64,000 bases of DNA from Onchocerca lupi (taxonomy: Eukaryota; Nematoda; Chromadorea; Rhabditida; Onchocercidae). Below are positions 24,236-38,591 of the stretch, in pieces. The stretch lies in assembly GCA_028564675.1 (NCBI GenBank), contig JAOVVO010000146.1, forward strand, positions 62,001 through 126,000, read 5' to 3'. Made by a program: the position numbers and the translations under genes. The number at the start of each line of letters is the position of its first letter. Within the stretch, counting starts at the first letter, position 1. The notes below the pieces were generated by a model. It was given only the letters and a program-made list of their open reading frames with translations, ran no database searches and had not been told where the DNA came from.

Positions 24236-27200
24236 ATGTAATTGTGATTTATGTTTGGATTTTTTAGTGTAGAAAAAGTAAACAATAGGATAATATGCAT
24301 CGTAAAATCTCGAATTTAAATTATTTTTGATATGAGACAAATTTTTCTCTATTTCAGAGAAATTGACATGAAATGGAAATTCGAAATTTCGCATTCAAGA
24401 ACTATTTATTTATTTTTTCAAATTATTGAATTGAAAATTTTTACTTTTAAATTTATTTAAATTTATTTGCAAAGTTAAATTTTTATCTTTTTTTTTTTAT
24501 TTTCAAACTATTGAATTTTTTCCACTTCTGCATCAAATTGAATTAATTATTTTCAGCTTCAATCAAAGGGAAAAAAATCTTTTTTAGTTTCACTACTTGA
24601 TGAATGATAATCAGTGCCGGTAAGCTGAATAATAGCAGGCATGAGAATTGAATTTTAATCGTACTTTTTGCTTTTTTATTTTAATACATTGGTTAAACAT
24701 TGTTATTTTCCTTCAACAGATGATATGTGGTACCGATATTTTCTCCGAATTTCGCGCAATTAAAATTTGCTAATCTATGCAATAATTGAAGGTTAAATTC
24801 TTAGTTCAATTTAGAAATAATTTTTTATATGATATCGACATGAAATTATACTTTAAACTATTGCAAGTATTATATTAAACTATTATAAGTGAGTAGTGCA
24901 GAGCTGAGATTCCTTCTTACTTTTCGTAAGCTATTACTTTTTAACCTTAGCTTTAATGCAATCGTTTATACCAAAAACGGTCTAGCAGTTTCGTGATTTT
25001 ACCTGAATATCATTTGAAATTATGATGTACATTACATTATATTCGATATTAATACAAAGAATGTACTGCCGATCAATTTAGTTATAAAGGGAGATGAATA
25101 AGATCTCTCCGAACTATTTGCAAAGTAAAATCGCAATACATTGAGTCGCAATACAAGATGATAAGATTGTTTCCAAATTGTTGATTAAAGCGATAAAATG
25201 TGAGAATTAAATGATTTGCAGCTATTCAGAAACGATATATGTATATATATATATATTCCTTTTAATAGGAGAATTGTTTGCAGAAATCTGATTTAAGACA
25301 TTTAAGATTCAAACTATAAAAACGAAACAAATCGACTATTATAAAAAAAGAATTACATTAAGAAAGACAGATTAGATTATATTTTTCAAATGGAATAGCC
25401 AATGTTATTGCGATACTAAGAAAAGAATGATTATTTACATTAACTGTAAGTTGATTAATTGATTGGAATCATTTGTAACCTTTGGTCCCATTTTGTCATT
25501 TATATATACTTGTTATCCATAAATGATTCAAAATATTTTTGGAAGTTTTATTTGGATGAGATTTAGGGTCTTTTAATTAGCAAAGCATAAAATAATAAAA
25601 TTATTTGATGTTCGGAAACTTTTCAGCGAAATTTCGTTCTGTGCACAAAATGAGAATGTTAAATTTCAGTTCGAAATTCGGTTTCTTGAATTTTAAATAT
25701 TTCAATTTACTCCGTCATTAAAAAAAATTTGCTGTCTTTTTCAACTGACAATGTTCTTTGAGACGGAAATATATTCAAATAATTAATTGTGACAAAACAA
25801 TGCACAATAAATGAGAATTTTTATCAATTGCAGTTTAAGACACTAGCAGATCGTACAGCATGTGGTAGAACGTTTTCTTCTCACATTTATTTCTTTCTGT
25901 TGCTAGGATTAGTCATAAGCTTATTGTGTTAAACTTGACTGTTTATGATTTATTGATTGTTGTAATAAGGAATATTTTCAACTTGAAGCTTTGAAATTCT
26001 AATATATTTTGTAATTCTAGCTTTGTCTTAATTTTATCGAAACGGAATGATCTGTTGGAGGTAAAAATTGGAAATTCATTTATTTAATAGACTATTAATT
26101 TTACAGTCAATTTCATGTAATTGATTGGTTTATCAATAAAGTTGAATTTGATAATTATCATTTTTTGTATAAATTTCGATTCAGTTTCGAATGATCGTTA
26201 ATGAAAATCGTTTCAGTCATATTCCATTAAATGCCTCTCAAATTGGCTGTACCACTAATGCATTACAAAAATACTTGACAATAGCATCATTCTTGAGAAT
26301 TCATTTGTTTATTTGCTTGCCTTTATGCTTTTTTCTAATCAAAGAGAAATCGTACGTTCGCGATTGGAAGGTGCATGAGAAGGATGATCAAATTTGAGCA
26401 TTTGCATAAATTCGGTTACTAATACAAAATGAAACGGAATGGTAACGAAACAATCAATTCAGTGAACATAGGTAAGCGAAAATCTAAGTTTGTAGTTTAT
26501 TTCGCATTTTTTGTTACGCTTAATTTCGAATATTATAATTTATAGTGATATGCATAATGATTATTTATAATTAAAACTATTAAAAAGTGATTTGAAATTT
26601 TTTACTCAAAAGAAGAATTTTTAAGTTTCAAATCAAAAAAAAAATGTAAATAAAAAGTTTAAGTTGTTTGCTTAAAACTTCTGTCATTTGATCCTTCAGC
26701 AGAAAAGAAGGCTAATTTACAATAAGATGAATAGTCAGCTATTTTATTTATTAGTTAAAATTTATTTTTTAAGCAAATACATTTTCATATTGGTTTTAAT
26801 CATAAAAATTAATTACTTCGTCAATTATTTTATGGGAAATATTTATTTGCAAACTATTGATTGTTGTCGAGTAATTATCAAAATTTATTGTACGAAAAGA
26901 CGATGATTTATATAACCATATTTTCATTTATTATTAATCTTAATATACAAAATTTTTTTCGTTACTTTTTGATGAATGAATTTTTTTTTTTCTTTTAGAA
27001 TGATCAAAATTCAAAACAACGAAGTAATCAATTTTTGTTCAAGCAATTTTATTTGCCTTTTTCGAACATTTGTGGATTTTCTTTGCAAAAATTAATGAAT
27101 TCAATCGTAAAGCATCAAATCTTTGTTGCATTCCGATTATTTCATTTTCCAACATTATGAACATTTTATTCCATTTCTTGCATTGAAAAATATCAATAAA

Positions 27201-29151
27201 TGTTAAAGCGAGTTTTGTCTAAATTTTCTACGAAATGATTCTGATGCAAAAGTTTTTTGTTTATATTGGAACATCATTTATTTACTTTGCTCCTGTTTTC
27301 AACCATATTATTTAATTACGAATTTACAAATATTATTAAATACCATCATTTGCTGATTAATCTAGCTTAGTTATGATAATGTCGTTAACATGTTTATATT
27401 TCCGTCTATTTTTTGGTGTGAAACAAAAATTATAGTTAAGTTTTATGTAATGGATAATAAAAGATAAAATGAAATTTCAATCTATATTGGCACTGTTTAC
27501 ATCTATCAAATTGAATATGCCATATTCTCACCGTTACCTACATTTTTCCGTTCATACGTGTTCCTCCTCATTGCTCATATCTCCAAAATATTGTCCGATA
27601 TTTCTTGATATTCTCTCTCGACATTTTCAATATCTGATACTTTATTTCCCATCCATTCTTTCTATTCAACTATCATCTTCTTTTTCTAATTTTTTAATTT
27701 AGTTACTTTGAATATTAGAACACAATTTCTACCAATAGTTTGCTGTTTTGCCAATTCTTCCGCATAAATGAATAGACATTTTTATATACCTTTAATAAAA
27801 TTGAATTAAATTGTTTTAAGTTATATTGCTCCAGTAATTTCAATAAAATGCAGTTTTCGCTAAGATGATGATTTTGTTTCTAAGCTTTCATATGATTTCA
27901 AGAGTGCTCCAAGAGTGATGTGAAATTTGGATCATTTCAGACTTGAATTAGAATCACTAGATTTTGTTCGATTAAAAACTAAAATAAACTCATAAATGAA
28001 AAACTAAGACTATATAACATTTCCCAAAACTTTCCCTAAATTTAACAAAATTCGCTGGATTTGAATTTATTCATAAAATTCAAATATTTCAGTAGGAAAA
28101 AATGAATAGCTTCAATTATTTGGAAACGAAAACTAGTGGCAAAACTAATCATTATAAGGAAAATGTGAAGCAAATAATCGAAATCGGATATTAGAAATAA
28201 AATAAAATTATACGGTAATTTTTTTGGAGCAAATTACTCCGAAATGGAATTTCGATTTTCTTGAAATCCATTAAGCAAAAATGCTGAATATGCTTTACAT
28301 GGATATTGATGTGTGTGCTTCCTCTTCTATTACCAAAGTTTGCCTTTAGCTATAGTGCAAAGTTCGTCAAAATCCATACCCTTAACTTTTTTATGCCGAA
28401 GTGGTTGAAGCTTCTGTGCATATTTTCCAAATACAAATTTCAAATATTAATTTAATTTTATTCTTTTCAAATAAAAATTCAGAAATTTAGTTACATTAAA
28501 ATGCTGTCATAAAAAATTTAGATAATATTAATGTCATAAAAGTTTTATACACCAACAATTTATTAGGAATCAATTTTAAACTTATCTAAATGCTGATTTT
28601 ATGCTATCTTCTAAATTAAATTTTTATTCAAAATTTTAATGATTTATTCCACAATTTTCATGCTTCGCAGTTTAAGAAAAAAGACTGCTTAGTGTTTTTC
28701 TCTGAATAGGAAAGCATAAAAAAAAAGATAAAAAAAGGTTACTCATACAATTTCAATATTTATTTAAGCATTTTAACGACTTACTACACAATTTTCATAC
28801 TTCGTAGTGGCTAATATCTGAATATTTAGGAAAATATGATCATAAAAAAATTTTCTTCATGCAATTTCAATGTAATGGATCTCCATTATTGGAATAGATA
28901 AATGCAAGAAATGCAATGAACACATAGCGATCAAAAAGTATTTATTCGCAGTTGAGAATACAAGGAATTTTATTTCGTCAACGATTCCAAATATATTTGT
29001 CCTTTTCCGTTTCAGAATATTTCCTTTAAAAATAAAATTATTTAGGGTAATACGGTTTTTAAATATGAAATTTGAATGCTTAAAATATCAATTTTATGTG
29101 TAAAAAACTTGAAAGAGTATTTGCAAAATTTTTCCATCAAATGTTTTTGAT

Positions 29152-29198
29152 AAAAAAAAAAAAAAAAAACATATGTTTTCTTTTTTTTTTTTTTTTTT
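29152..29198. repeat. A18-CATATG-T18 palindrome
   Basis: A run of 18 A, then CATATG TTTTC, then a run of 18 T. The arms are complementary around a central CATATG and could extrude as a hairpin. It is an obvious site for slippage or assembly error. Confidence 0.85.
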
Positions 29199-32100
29199 GA
29201 AATAACAGAAAATCAGTTTCTGTTTTTAGAAACGTTACATTTTTTCCATCATTTTTAATTAACAACAAATATAGATGATAATATTAGATAAAAGTCGAAT
29301 TTTGTTAATTAATTTAAAACATTTTTCATAAACCATTTACTAGATAATGATTGACTTTCATTTATTTAACATATAACTCGTCATTCATCAAAAAAAGGAA
29401 AATTTTGGTGACAATTACCCAAAGAATCTAGAAATTTGAAATTTTGTATTAGCCAATTTTATTCTCGAGAAAAACAAATCAATATATTCACCATTTTTCA
29501 CAGCTCTTTTTCGGTTTTTCCGGCTTTCTCATTTCATGTGGATGTATAGATGTTGCTTTTTCCATGAATTTCATGCGTACCACCAGCTTGCAAAATCAGG
29601 AAAAAAGTACATTTCTAACTAGCAATGAAATGTTGTGAATGTTTTTCATTTTCAATTTCTTCATTCTCGTCATTATTAAATGGAAACATTTCTAAAGTTG
29701 CTTTCATCGCTATCTAGCATTTGATCAAATGAGCCGAAACATTCCGAAACTAGGTAATCTATATCAGCGGTATTATTACTATTTAAAAGCTATTACTATT
29801 TGAAGATTCAGCAGAAAAGTCTGGTAGATTTTAGTAAAGTTTGTGATAATCATATCTCATAATTAGGTGACTGGATAGAGTAGTTTGGAGGAGTGAAAAA
29901 TTCTTGTTTACAATTTCATCAGTGTTCTTAAATAATTTGCAAAATTCCTAATTTTAAAATAAAATCATTGAGAATGAAACAAAAGTGACAATGATTCCTT
30001 TCATCTCTCATCAAATTTTCTTTAGATAATATAATGCATTGATTATTGGTTAACGATCAATAATACAAAGAAGAAGAAAAAGAATTTGTAATTATTCGAA
30101 TTTTTCTTTTCTTTCCCATGTTCTTTTGGAGTTTCATTTATCCATTTTCAATTAAAAATAGTAAGAGAATCAAATAATGATAGAATTATCTTACTTTTAT
30201 ATTTATTGGAAAGGAAATTTCATCGTTTTATTTCTGCAAACGACGTAACTTTTCGAAGAAAAAAAAAATTGCGATCAAAAATATTTTCAAAATAGGAGAA
30301 AAAAAGAAATTCAAATTGTAGGATATTTAGACAACTTTTCTTAAGAGATCAATGTCAGCATCTTCGATTAGTAGAGCTAAATCGATTACTTCAGCAAGAT
30401 GATATATAAAATATGGTGAGCAACTGGCCTTAATTTGGATCGGACTTTTACAGGACACGAAAAAAGAAAAAGGGTTGAAGGTTGAAGTTTAGAAAAATAG
30501 CTTTCAGCAGTTTGCATTAACATCCCAAAAATATGTTGTGATGTTGAGCTGATGATGATTGAGCCACATTGGTGATATGGAATTCAGATTGGAAGAGGCT
30601 GGCTATGAGCCAAGCCTTTCAATCTTTATAACTGAATTTGAAGGTTTTGTGATAAATTATGCCGTGATGTTCAGAAATTGATAAAAACTTTAGAAATCTA
30701 ATAATGTAACAATGTGGAAAAAAAAAATTTCATGAATTCATTGGAATTAATAAATGCACATATCATGTTATGACCAATCAAGTTATTCATTATAGATCGG
30801 AATATCAATTGCTAAATTTCATTTTAAAATCGTTTGATAGTAGGTATATTTTGTTCATTCCAGACAATTCCATTTTTTTTCAAGAGAGAGAGGATGTCAA
30901 ACAACCAATTAAAATCGTTATGGTGTGACCTATAATTAACTGCAAATTGAGAATTTAAAAGTTATTTGTTACTCGAAGTAACTTGGTAATTCCAACTTTC
31001 TTCAAAACAAATGATACGAGAAAAAAAATTGGCTATGAAGACAAGATGTAAGACACAAGTGGCCAAGCATATCACTTCTTTTTTTGGAAGGAGGAGAGAA
31101 ATGTGAAGTTTTGTGGAGCAACAAAAATTTTGAAATAAAAAAAAAAATGATTGGAAAAAAGGGAACGGATGAGTGAAAACGAATAATGAGGTAAATATTT
31201 GCATCTTTCTTATTTACAACAACTTTCAGTTATCAACAATTGCTCAAACGAAATATGAGTATGTGCAATCTTTCTGAACCATCTTCTTTAATTACTTAAC
31301 TAAAACAAATTTACTTTATCGTTTAATCAATGATCCTTGTAGTATATAGAAAGTTGGTTCTTTGTTGTTGATTATTTAAGCTTATTATTTTTTAGTTCTA
31401 TATTATATATTTAAACAATGCTTTAAATTGCATGTTATGTTATTACTTTATGAAATGAATCTCAAGTTTTGGCTACTACTAAAACTGCTTCAATGTCTTT
31501 CGTTCCATATCTTAGCTATTTCGTTTCCTTTCGATTTTGATTAGATTTCGTTAAAAGTAATAGTTTATTATTGCGTGACGAATATTTTTGCATATGATGA
31601 TATTTTCATAAAAATTTGCAAAAACCGATAAATTAGGAAATTTTGCATTTGTGATGAATTCGATAATAATTTACCTTCATCACTTTACTCTTCCATTAGC
31701 TATAAAATGTTTGTTGGAAGTGCACATAAAGTACTATATAATTTTCACTAATAATCTAAATATTATTAAAATGTCATACAGATTACACTATTTGAAGAAG
31801 AAAAGTTGAGGAAACGAAAATTGTTAATCTAAAGGCTGTTTGCTAACATTTTCATCATTTCCCATGTTGAATGATTCCATCTTTCATGAAAACAAGCTTG
31901 GTCACTAATGATACTCACTGTTTTATACTTTTTATTTCAATTTAATTTTTATTATTTAAAACAACTTGATAAGAATCGAAATGTCATTGTTGTATATAAA
32001 TTAATCTTTAGAATTGGCAGAATATTATATTATTCATTAAGCTAAATGAATTAATCATCTTTTCTCCAAAAAGCATCGTATATGACTAAATTATTTCCAC

Positions 32101-33366
32101 AAGGAAATACATCAAATTTTCAATACTACAATTATTTTTTCTTTTTTCATATTTCAAAACAAGAAATGTCACAATTTACAATTTGATCAATTATTCCATT
32201 TAATAGTTTTTTTTTCTTCTTTTTTTTGTCAATCACATTTAAAGTCGACAACTGAATAATTTATTCGATTAGCTGATTATAATTCTTATTATGGTAACTA
32301 TTTAAATTCTAATAGCAATAAATTTATCGTCAGAATCCGTACATCCATCTTCTTTTTTCTTTTTTTTCTTTTTTATTAACATTTAACATACTATTTTATC
32401 TTCTTATTTACGCAGTAAAATACGTAGTGATTTAATGATCCATTGGAAGTTTCATCTTAACAACAATCTATTAGAAATTTTCATGTTAGCAACTTATTTC
32501 CTTGTTATTTTTATTGCATAAATTCAAGTTCATTTATTGAATTTTCCAGCTTATATTTTCTTTTCCATTTGTTAGGTGCATTCTATCCATTTAGCAGTTT
32601 ACTTCATATGTCGAATGATGCGATTGTACTTTCAGAAAATTTTTACTTTTTTTTCCAATATTTTTTTTTATTGTATTGGTTCAATTATTTGAGGTTCATT
32701 AATCCTTTTTTTTCATTTCTCTTTCTTTTTCATTGTCACGTATATCACTTTTTTTTTTTTTATTTTCATTTAAGTATATCGACTCGTTTAATTTTGTTGA
32801 TTTATTTTGCGCTTCGTGAAAATAAATTTATATTGGTTTATTTTCGATCAAAGTTTATAAAAAGTAAGGATTCCCGTCAATGAAAAAAAAAGAAAGAAAA
32901 AGATAAATGCTGCTTAAAAATATAAAAAAAATGAAAAAAGTAAATCGATAAAACACCTTTGATATTTCACACCTTCCGAATGTTTCAAGCCGAAGTTTAT
33001 GAGGCATTTCTATCTTTATATTTTGTACATAATCATAGCTTTTTTATAAATATCACATTTCTCTCCTCCTTCTTTTAACATATGATAGATTTCATTTTAT
33101 TTTCGAAATTTCGGGAAACAAAACAGTTTCGAAAATTTTTTCGTTCAAGTTTTGATTTGGAAGTTGATTTTGCTAGGAATTCTTGAAATTTCATTGGATT
33201 TGCAGGCAAGTCTATGTAAAAGTATTGGATTTGTAAGATCTAATGGAAATAACAATGATAGCTGTCAACAATTAGTTCTCCGATATCTAAAAAAAGCAAT
33301 GAAATTTCCAAAAATCCCAGTAAACATATAAGGAGAAATATATAGTTTTTAGTAGTCACCAATGTG

Positions 33367-36300
33367 ATGGAATGCGAGGATACCTTAATGACCTCGGATA
33401 ATCGAGAACGTCCATCACGTTTCTTCAAAGCACCCCGAATTGGTTCACGTCGAATCCGTAATAGATTAGTACAAAAGGGTGGCATATGCAATATATCACT
33501 TGTTAATGTACCCAAACAACGGCGGAAATATTTCAGGTTTTTTATTACTTTTTTCCTATCTCTTCTCCTGCTCCTTCATCAGTCTTCCTTGAATATATGA
33601 TAAAAAAAAAGGTTTAAAGAAAAAACCCGCCTAATCACGAATTAAATAATGATATTTAAGTGTAAAGATGAGAATAACCCTATTTGCTTTCCGATTCATC
33701 CTCATTTAGCTTTCGATTAGACATGTCATTATAATAAAATATCTTTCTGATAAAATAGTCTTTTAGCGCATGAAATTCTAGGATTTTATTATCTGAAAAC
33801 TTGTTAATTCTAAGTGAAAGTTGAACTAAAGCTTAAATCTGCCATTTATCTAATAGAAACACCGACGATAGTTTTACTTAAAAATAAAAAAACAAAATCA
33901 AGTCGAATAAAGATCAAATCGAATGGTTCAATGATACATCATAAAAAAAGCAAAGTCAGAAATTATATTTTTTGACTAATTTTTTTTTATTTATAATGAC
34001 TATTCAAACATGAATGATAAAAAAAAAATCAAATTTGAGTTGAAAAATCAATTTTAAACCTTGTTATCAGCCATTGTCTTTATACTTCTTTAACTAATTT
34101 TGCAGTAAATGAATAAAAAGTTCATAATTCTAGTGATATCTTTACGACAGTGATTGAAATCAGATGGCGTTGGACATTATTATTTTTTGCGACATCATTC
34201 ATCGCTTCATGGACAATTTTTTTTTCTGTTTACTATATCATTATTACGATACACGGTGATCTAGAGCATGTTAATGATCCAAATTGGATACCATGTATAA
34301 TGAATGCTAATAGCAAAACAAATATCTTTTTATTTTCATTTACAACTCAAACAACGATTGGTTATGGTTTTAGGTTATACTTTTTCTTCATTCTATATAA
34401 ATAAATGAATTATTTCGGATAAAATTTTAACTCTTCAAAATCCAAAAGGAAAAAAAAAGGATCATATAGATGGTTATTGATTGAGTAATAAAAATTTTCA
34501 ATTTCATTTTCATGAATTAAATTCTTACTGATCTTTATTTTAAATTCATGAATTAAATTATGATGAACTTCTTTCTTCATCTAAATATAATTTCTTGCGA
34601 AACTTTAGATATCCAACAAGTGAGTGCCCACTAATTATTATAACAATGTGCCTTCAATTTATGGTTGGTGTTATGTGCCATACATTGATGACCGGTGTAA
34701 TATTCGCTAAATTAGCAAGGCCTATCAAACGAGCTGCAACTATTATATTCAGGTCATATTTCTGTAAAATCAATTTAATTAATAGAATTTTCGATTGTAA
34801 CTGAAAAGTATGAAGTAATGGAAAAATAAACTTTTATTGTTAACAAAAACTGCATGTGGAAATAAAGATTCCAATCGTAAAACTTCAGACAAAAAGTTGC
34901 AATATTGTTAATGAAACACTGCATAAACATATCAATTTTTTAATACATTAATTTACTAAATAATATATTAATTTCAATGAAATTTTTTGATTCACTTATT
35001 TCCTGACATAGATGATGATGGTGGCGAAAATTATTTGGTATGATTCGATGCCTTATCTCATTTATTTGTTTTGTTAAGTGATCGAAAAATTATTTTCATT
35101 GAACTTTTTTTTCTTTTTATTCTTTATTTTTTTCCCCTCTCTTTCCTCTTTACAATTTCATTCATTTCTTGATAGTGTGAAAGAGATGAAACGGAAAAAA
35201 ATGTTTTTTACAAGTCGCAAAAGAAAAAAAAAAGTATTTGGTGCTTTTTAAATTTATTCAAGATCCTCATTTGTTACTTATTTAATTTTTAAATCTATCC
35301 TTGAGTTTTATTAGAAACAAATCTTTAATATCTATCATCTATCATTCCAAAAGATCTAAACTATTATCTAAATTTTCTGTGTGAATTTATTCGAACATAT
35401 CGTGATAATCCTTTTATCTTAAATATTTATTTAGTATTTCTGGATTGCAAAAAACTTCCCTTCAATTTGCATAGACATAATCCAATTAATTATTTTGCAT
35501 AATAAAGCATATTTTCCAAATTGATGCCCTTATGCGCATTTGTCAAAAATCGTTCCTAAATGTAATACAGTTTGAACATCATCTATTTTAGCAAAAATGC
35601 GGTAATCTGTATGCGAGATGGTAAATTGTGTCTACTTTTTCGGGTTGGTGACATGAGAAAAAGTTCATTAGCCGAAGCTCATGTTCGTTTACAGGTCAGT
35701 TTCGTAGAAAATTCAATATCGAAATTTCATATAATCATAAAGAAATAGGAAGAAATTGTACTGAAATAGTTCTGAAGAGTGTTTCTTTTTTCTTTTTCAA
35801 AAGGTGATATTTCAAGGATTTTCAAAAATGATACTAAGAATTTTATTTTGAGATTTTCTCTATATTTTGATTGATTAGAATTACTCTCTCACATATTTCT
35901 ATAAATAGGGACGAATTTTTTTCCTTTCCTTTTCTTTCCTCTTTTTTTTTTGTTTTGCTTCAATTTACAACACATTTTATGCACACAACGAATACATTAA
36001 AATGATAACCAAATTAGATTGATTGAATTATTGTTTTTAGATTTTGCAAATATTGCAGAAATCTGTTGAAAATTTTAAAAATGACTAGGACTTTCCAAAC
36101 GTTCTTTGTTTTGATTTACAACACACTTTATGAGCATGACTGGCTCTGGTGATTCTCTTTCGACTAAATTAACATATTTAAAAATTAGATATCTTCACCT
36201 TTTCAGATGATCAAGAAGTGTATAACTTACGAGGGAGAGCTGCTACCTTTTCATCAGTTTGATATGGATGTTGGATATGATACGGGCTTGGATCGTGTGT

Positions 36301-38591
36301 TTGTAATCTGGCCAATAACAGTCTGCCATGAGATAGACGAAAATAGCCCGTTGTATGAAGTAAGCAAGGAAAACTTGCGTACAGCTCGATTTGAAATTAT
36401 TGCAATTCTCGAAGGTGTTGTCGAGTCGGTTGGTTCAACAACGCAAGCACGAACATCTTATTTACCCAATGAAATTTTATGGGGTAAACGGTAAGTTGAA
36501 TTTCTTTTCAAACAACAAAGCGATGATTGATTTCTTTATTAGTTCAAACAACAAAAAAAAAACACCAAATTTATTAATTTGTTTTATTGTTTCGCTTCAT
36601 TCTTTTGTCTAATTTATTCATCTTTGCAAATTAATTAATTTATTTGTTCAATTTATTTGCCAAATTTATCTGCTTATCAAATTCGCAGATTTTTGTTTAT
36701 TTCGAAATAAAAGTCACAATTTAGGAGTCAAATGCTTAAAAATATATGATGATGCTAATTAATGCTAATTTGCTCTTCATTCTCGCAAAAAATTCAAATA
36801 TCACCCAAATCAATAATCATTCTATTTGATCTTCTCGGACGACCCGAGGTTAATGTCTTCGGAAAAAGTTCTAAGGCGCCATTCTCCGAAGAGAATGGAA
36901 TAGCCAAAGCCGCCATCTTTATGACCTCAGAAAGGATCCTGTTTGCATTGAACTATGAGACGCAGTTCCATACATTTATCCCATTCAACCAAACAAACAA
37001 ACAAAAAACAAACATAGGAATCAATCGGTCCCGCCAATTTATAGCACATACTCTGCGTGTCACCTTTGACCCTGTAATGATTCAGTAATGATCGCCATTG
37101 TAAGCAATTTATTGTTGTTCAGAGAGATTGTGAATGATAAACATTCATATTCATATTTTCAACTTGTCCAACAAGAATTGATGGGAATGATGTGCAAATC
37201 AATAGAATCTTTGAGGTTTTATAGAAATTATTTAGAAATTGAAATTTTATATCTAAGAAATTGATGGCATTAAACTTTGTATCTTTCATTTATACCGAAA
37301 TTTCATTTAAATAGAATGAGATGAAAATTTTAATTTAAGATCATTGCTTTCAAAGTTTCATCAATATGAATCTTTTTTTTTTTATTGAGATTATAAACTG
37401 GAAAAATTTAGTTAGCTTACTTTTTATGTTTTAAATTAATGCTAATATGTTTTGTACAGTTTCTCATTCACTATTATTCTATTTTTCAATCCAAATTATA
37501 ATATAAAAAATTATAAACTCCAAAAGTTTGAAACCTGAAACTTGGAGTTCTAAACCAGTTTTTTTTAAATCTCAATTTTACAGTTTTGAGAAACTTGTAA
37601 CATATCAACGTGATAATGGCGAATACAGGATTGATTTTGAAAAATTTCATAATGTTTACGATGTTGATACACCACCATGTTCAGCAAAAGAACTTGACAA
37701 AATGCGGGTAATACTTTGAAAATTAGTTCAAGTTGGACGAAAGTTCAAATTAGGTGAGAATTTCTCAGGATAGAATACCTGGAATAAAAACGCCATCAGC
37801 ATCAAGAACGGCATATTGGGAGAATCAAATGATATTAGGTAGCTGGAAATAATCTATTGTTTTAACTAAAAGTGAAAATGAAAGAAAAAATTTAAGAGTA
37901 AAACTTTTCGAAGTTTTAGTTCGGAAATATATTTTTACGTGAGCTATTTAGGATCTCGGTTTAAAACCAGAAAATGCTTATCAAATAGCACCTGATTTGA
38001 ATGATAATTCGGCTGGAAGTTCACCTGTTATTGCGATCCATCCGAAAGGTTCTAGTCCACGATTATCAGTTTTATTGAGTAAAGAAGATAACGGTACCTT
38101 ACGTCATCTTGAAAAAGTTGAAACGGATGATGAAGACAATGACCAAACAATTCATGTAAGGACATATTTTCTTTTCAAAAAATATTTTTAATTTCCAAAA
38201 TAATTATATTTCAATATTTTTCGCAAATTCTATCCTTCTTACGGAAATAATTTAGTACTCTTTAGTATTGTGCATAAATTTTGTCGTACTCTCTTGTCTG
38301 AATTTTTTAAATCTATTAATTTATTTGCATTTGATTCGCAATATTAAACTTATTGTTTTGAGAACTTTAAAATTATTTCGATAATAGATATATATGACGA
38401 ATATATCATATCTGTCAAAACGATATTGGTCTATCCGATATTCGTCTTTTTGGTACCAGTACCGAAAAAAAGTGAAATTCCAGGTAGATGTTGGCTTACA
38501 ACATAAGCGATCACTATTGACACACGCTCAAAGTTCGGATCTTTTAGCGCGCCATAAGCAATCAGTAAGACGAGGTCCTGATCTTTTTTAA
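33367..38591 (+). CDS. irk-2: Inward-rectifier potassium channel (Kir)
   Basis: Exons: 33367-33536, 34134-34373, 34609-34752, 35592-35694, 36207-36490, 37584-37707, 37952-38155, 38484-38591. All phases join and give 458 aa. The cytoplasmic N-terminus (RLVQKGGICNISLVNV) leads to the slide helix (SDIFTTVIEIRWRW), M1, the pore with filter TIGYG at 131-135, M2, and then the cytoplasmic beta-rich domain with RVGDMRKSSLAEAHVRLQ (PIP2-contact region) and FEIIAILEGVVES. The extracellular Cys pair (WIPC in the M1-P loop, SECP after the filter) is conserved. M2 carries His161 where Kir2.1 has Asp172. The symbol rests on remembered linkage of irk-2 with sli-1 in C. elegans, so treat it as tentative; membership of the Kir family is certain. 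The Ser/Asp/Glu-rich tail (after about residue 355) is not recognisable. Confidence 0.93.
37769..37838 (+). other. Possible 70-nt cassette exon of the Kir gene
   Basis: After TTTCTCAG it reads DRIPGIKTPSASRTAYWENQ plus three codons and ends at G|GTAGCT. It accepts the phase-0 end of exon 6 but leaves phase 1. Joined to the next exon it would shift frame and stop after 14 residues, giving a channel of about 392 aa with a different tail. Without it the main frame is intact. Confidence 0.35.

Larger units (their letters stand above)
19967..33366. other. Long A/T-rich spacer between piki-1 and the Kir channel
   Basis: About 13.4 kb without a gene I can model. The first part (to about 23.8 kb) holds a minisatellite, a short tandem duplication and several exon-like blocks listed separately. 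From about 23.8 kb to 33.3 kb I see only A/T-rich sequence with many homopolymer runs. Long open frames here (for example 27469-27702 and 32569-32883 plus, 30962-31204 minus) are Phe/Leu/Ile/Ser-rich and look like chance. Confidence 0.6.

Noticed and set aside
32569..32883. 104-codon plus-strand open frame
   Set aside because: Phe/Leu/Tyr translation of T-rich sequence with no splice context; typical chance frame.
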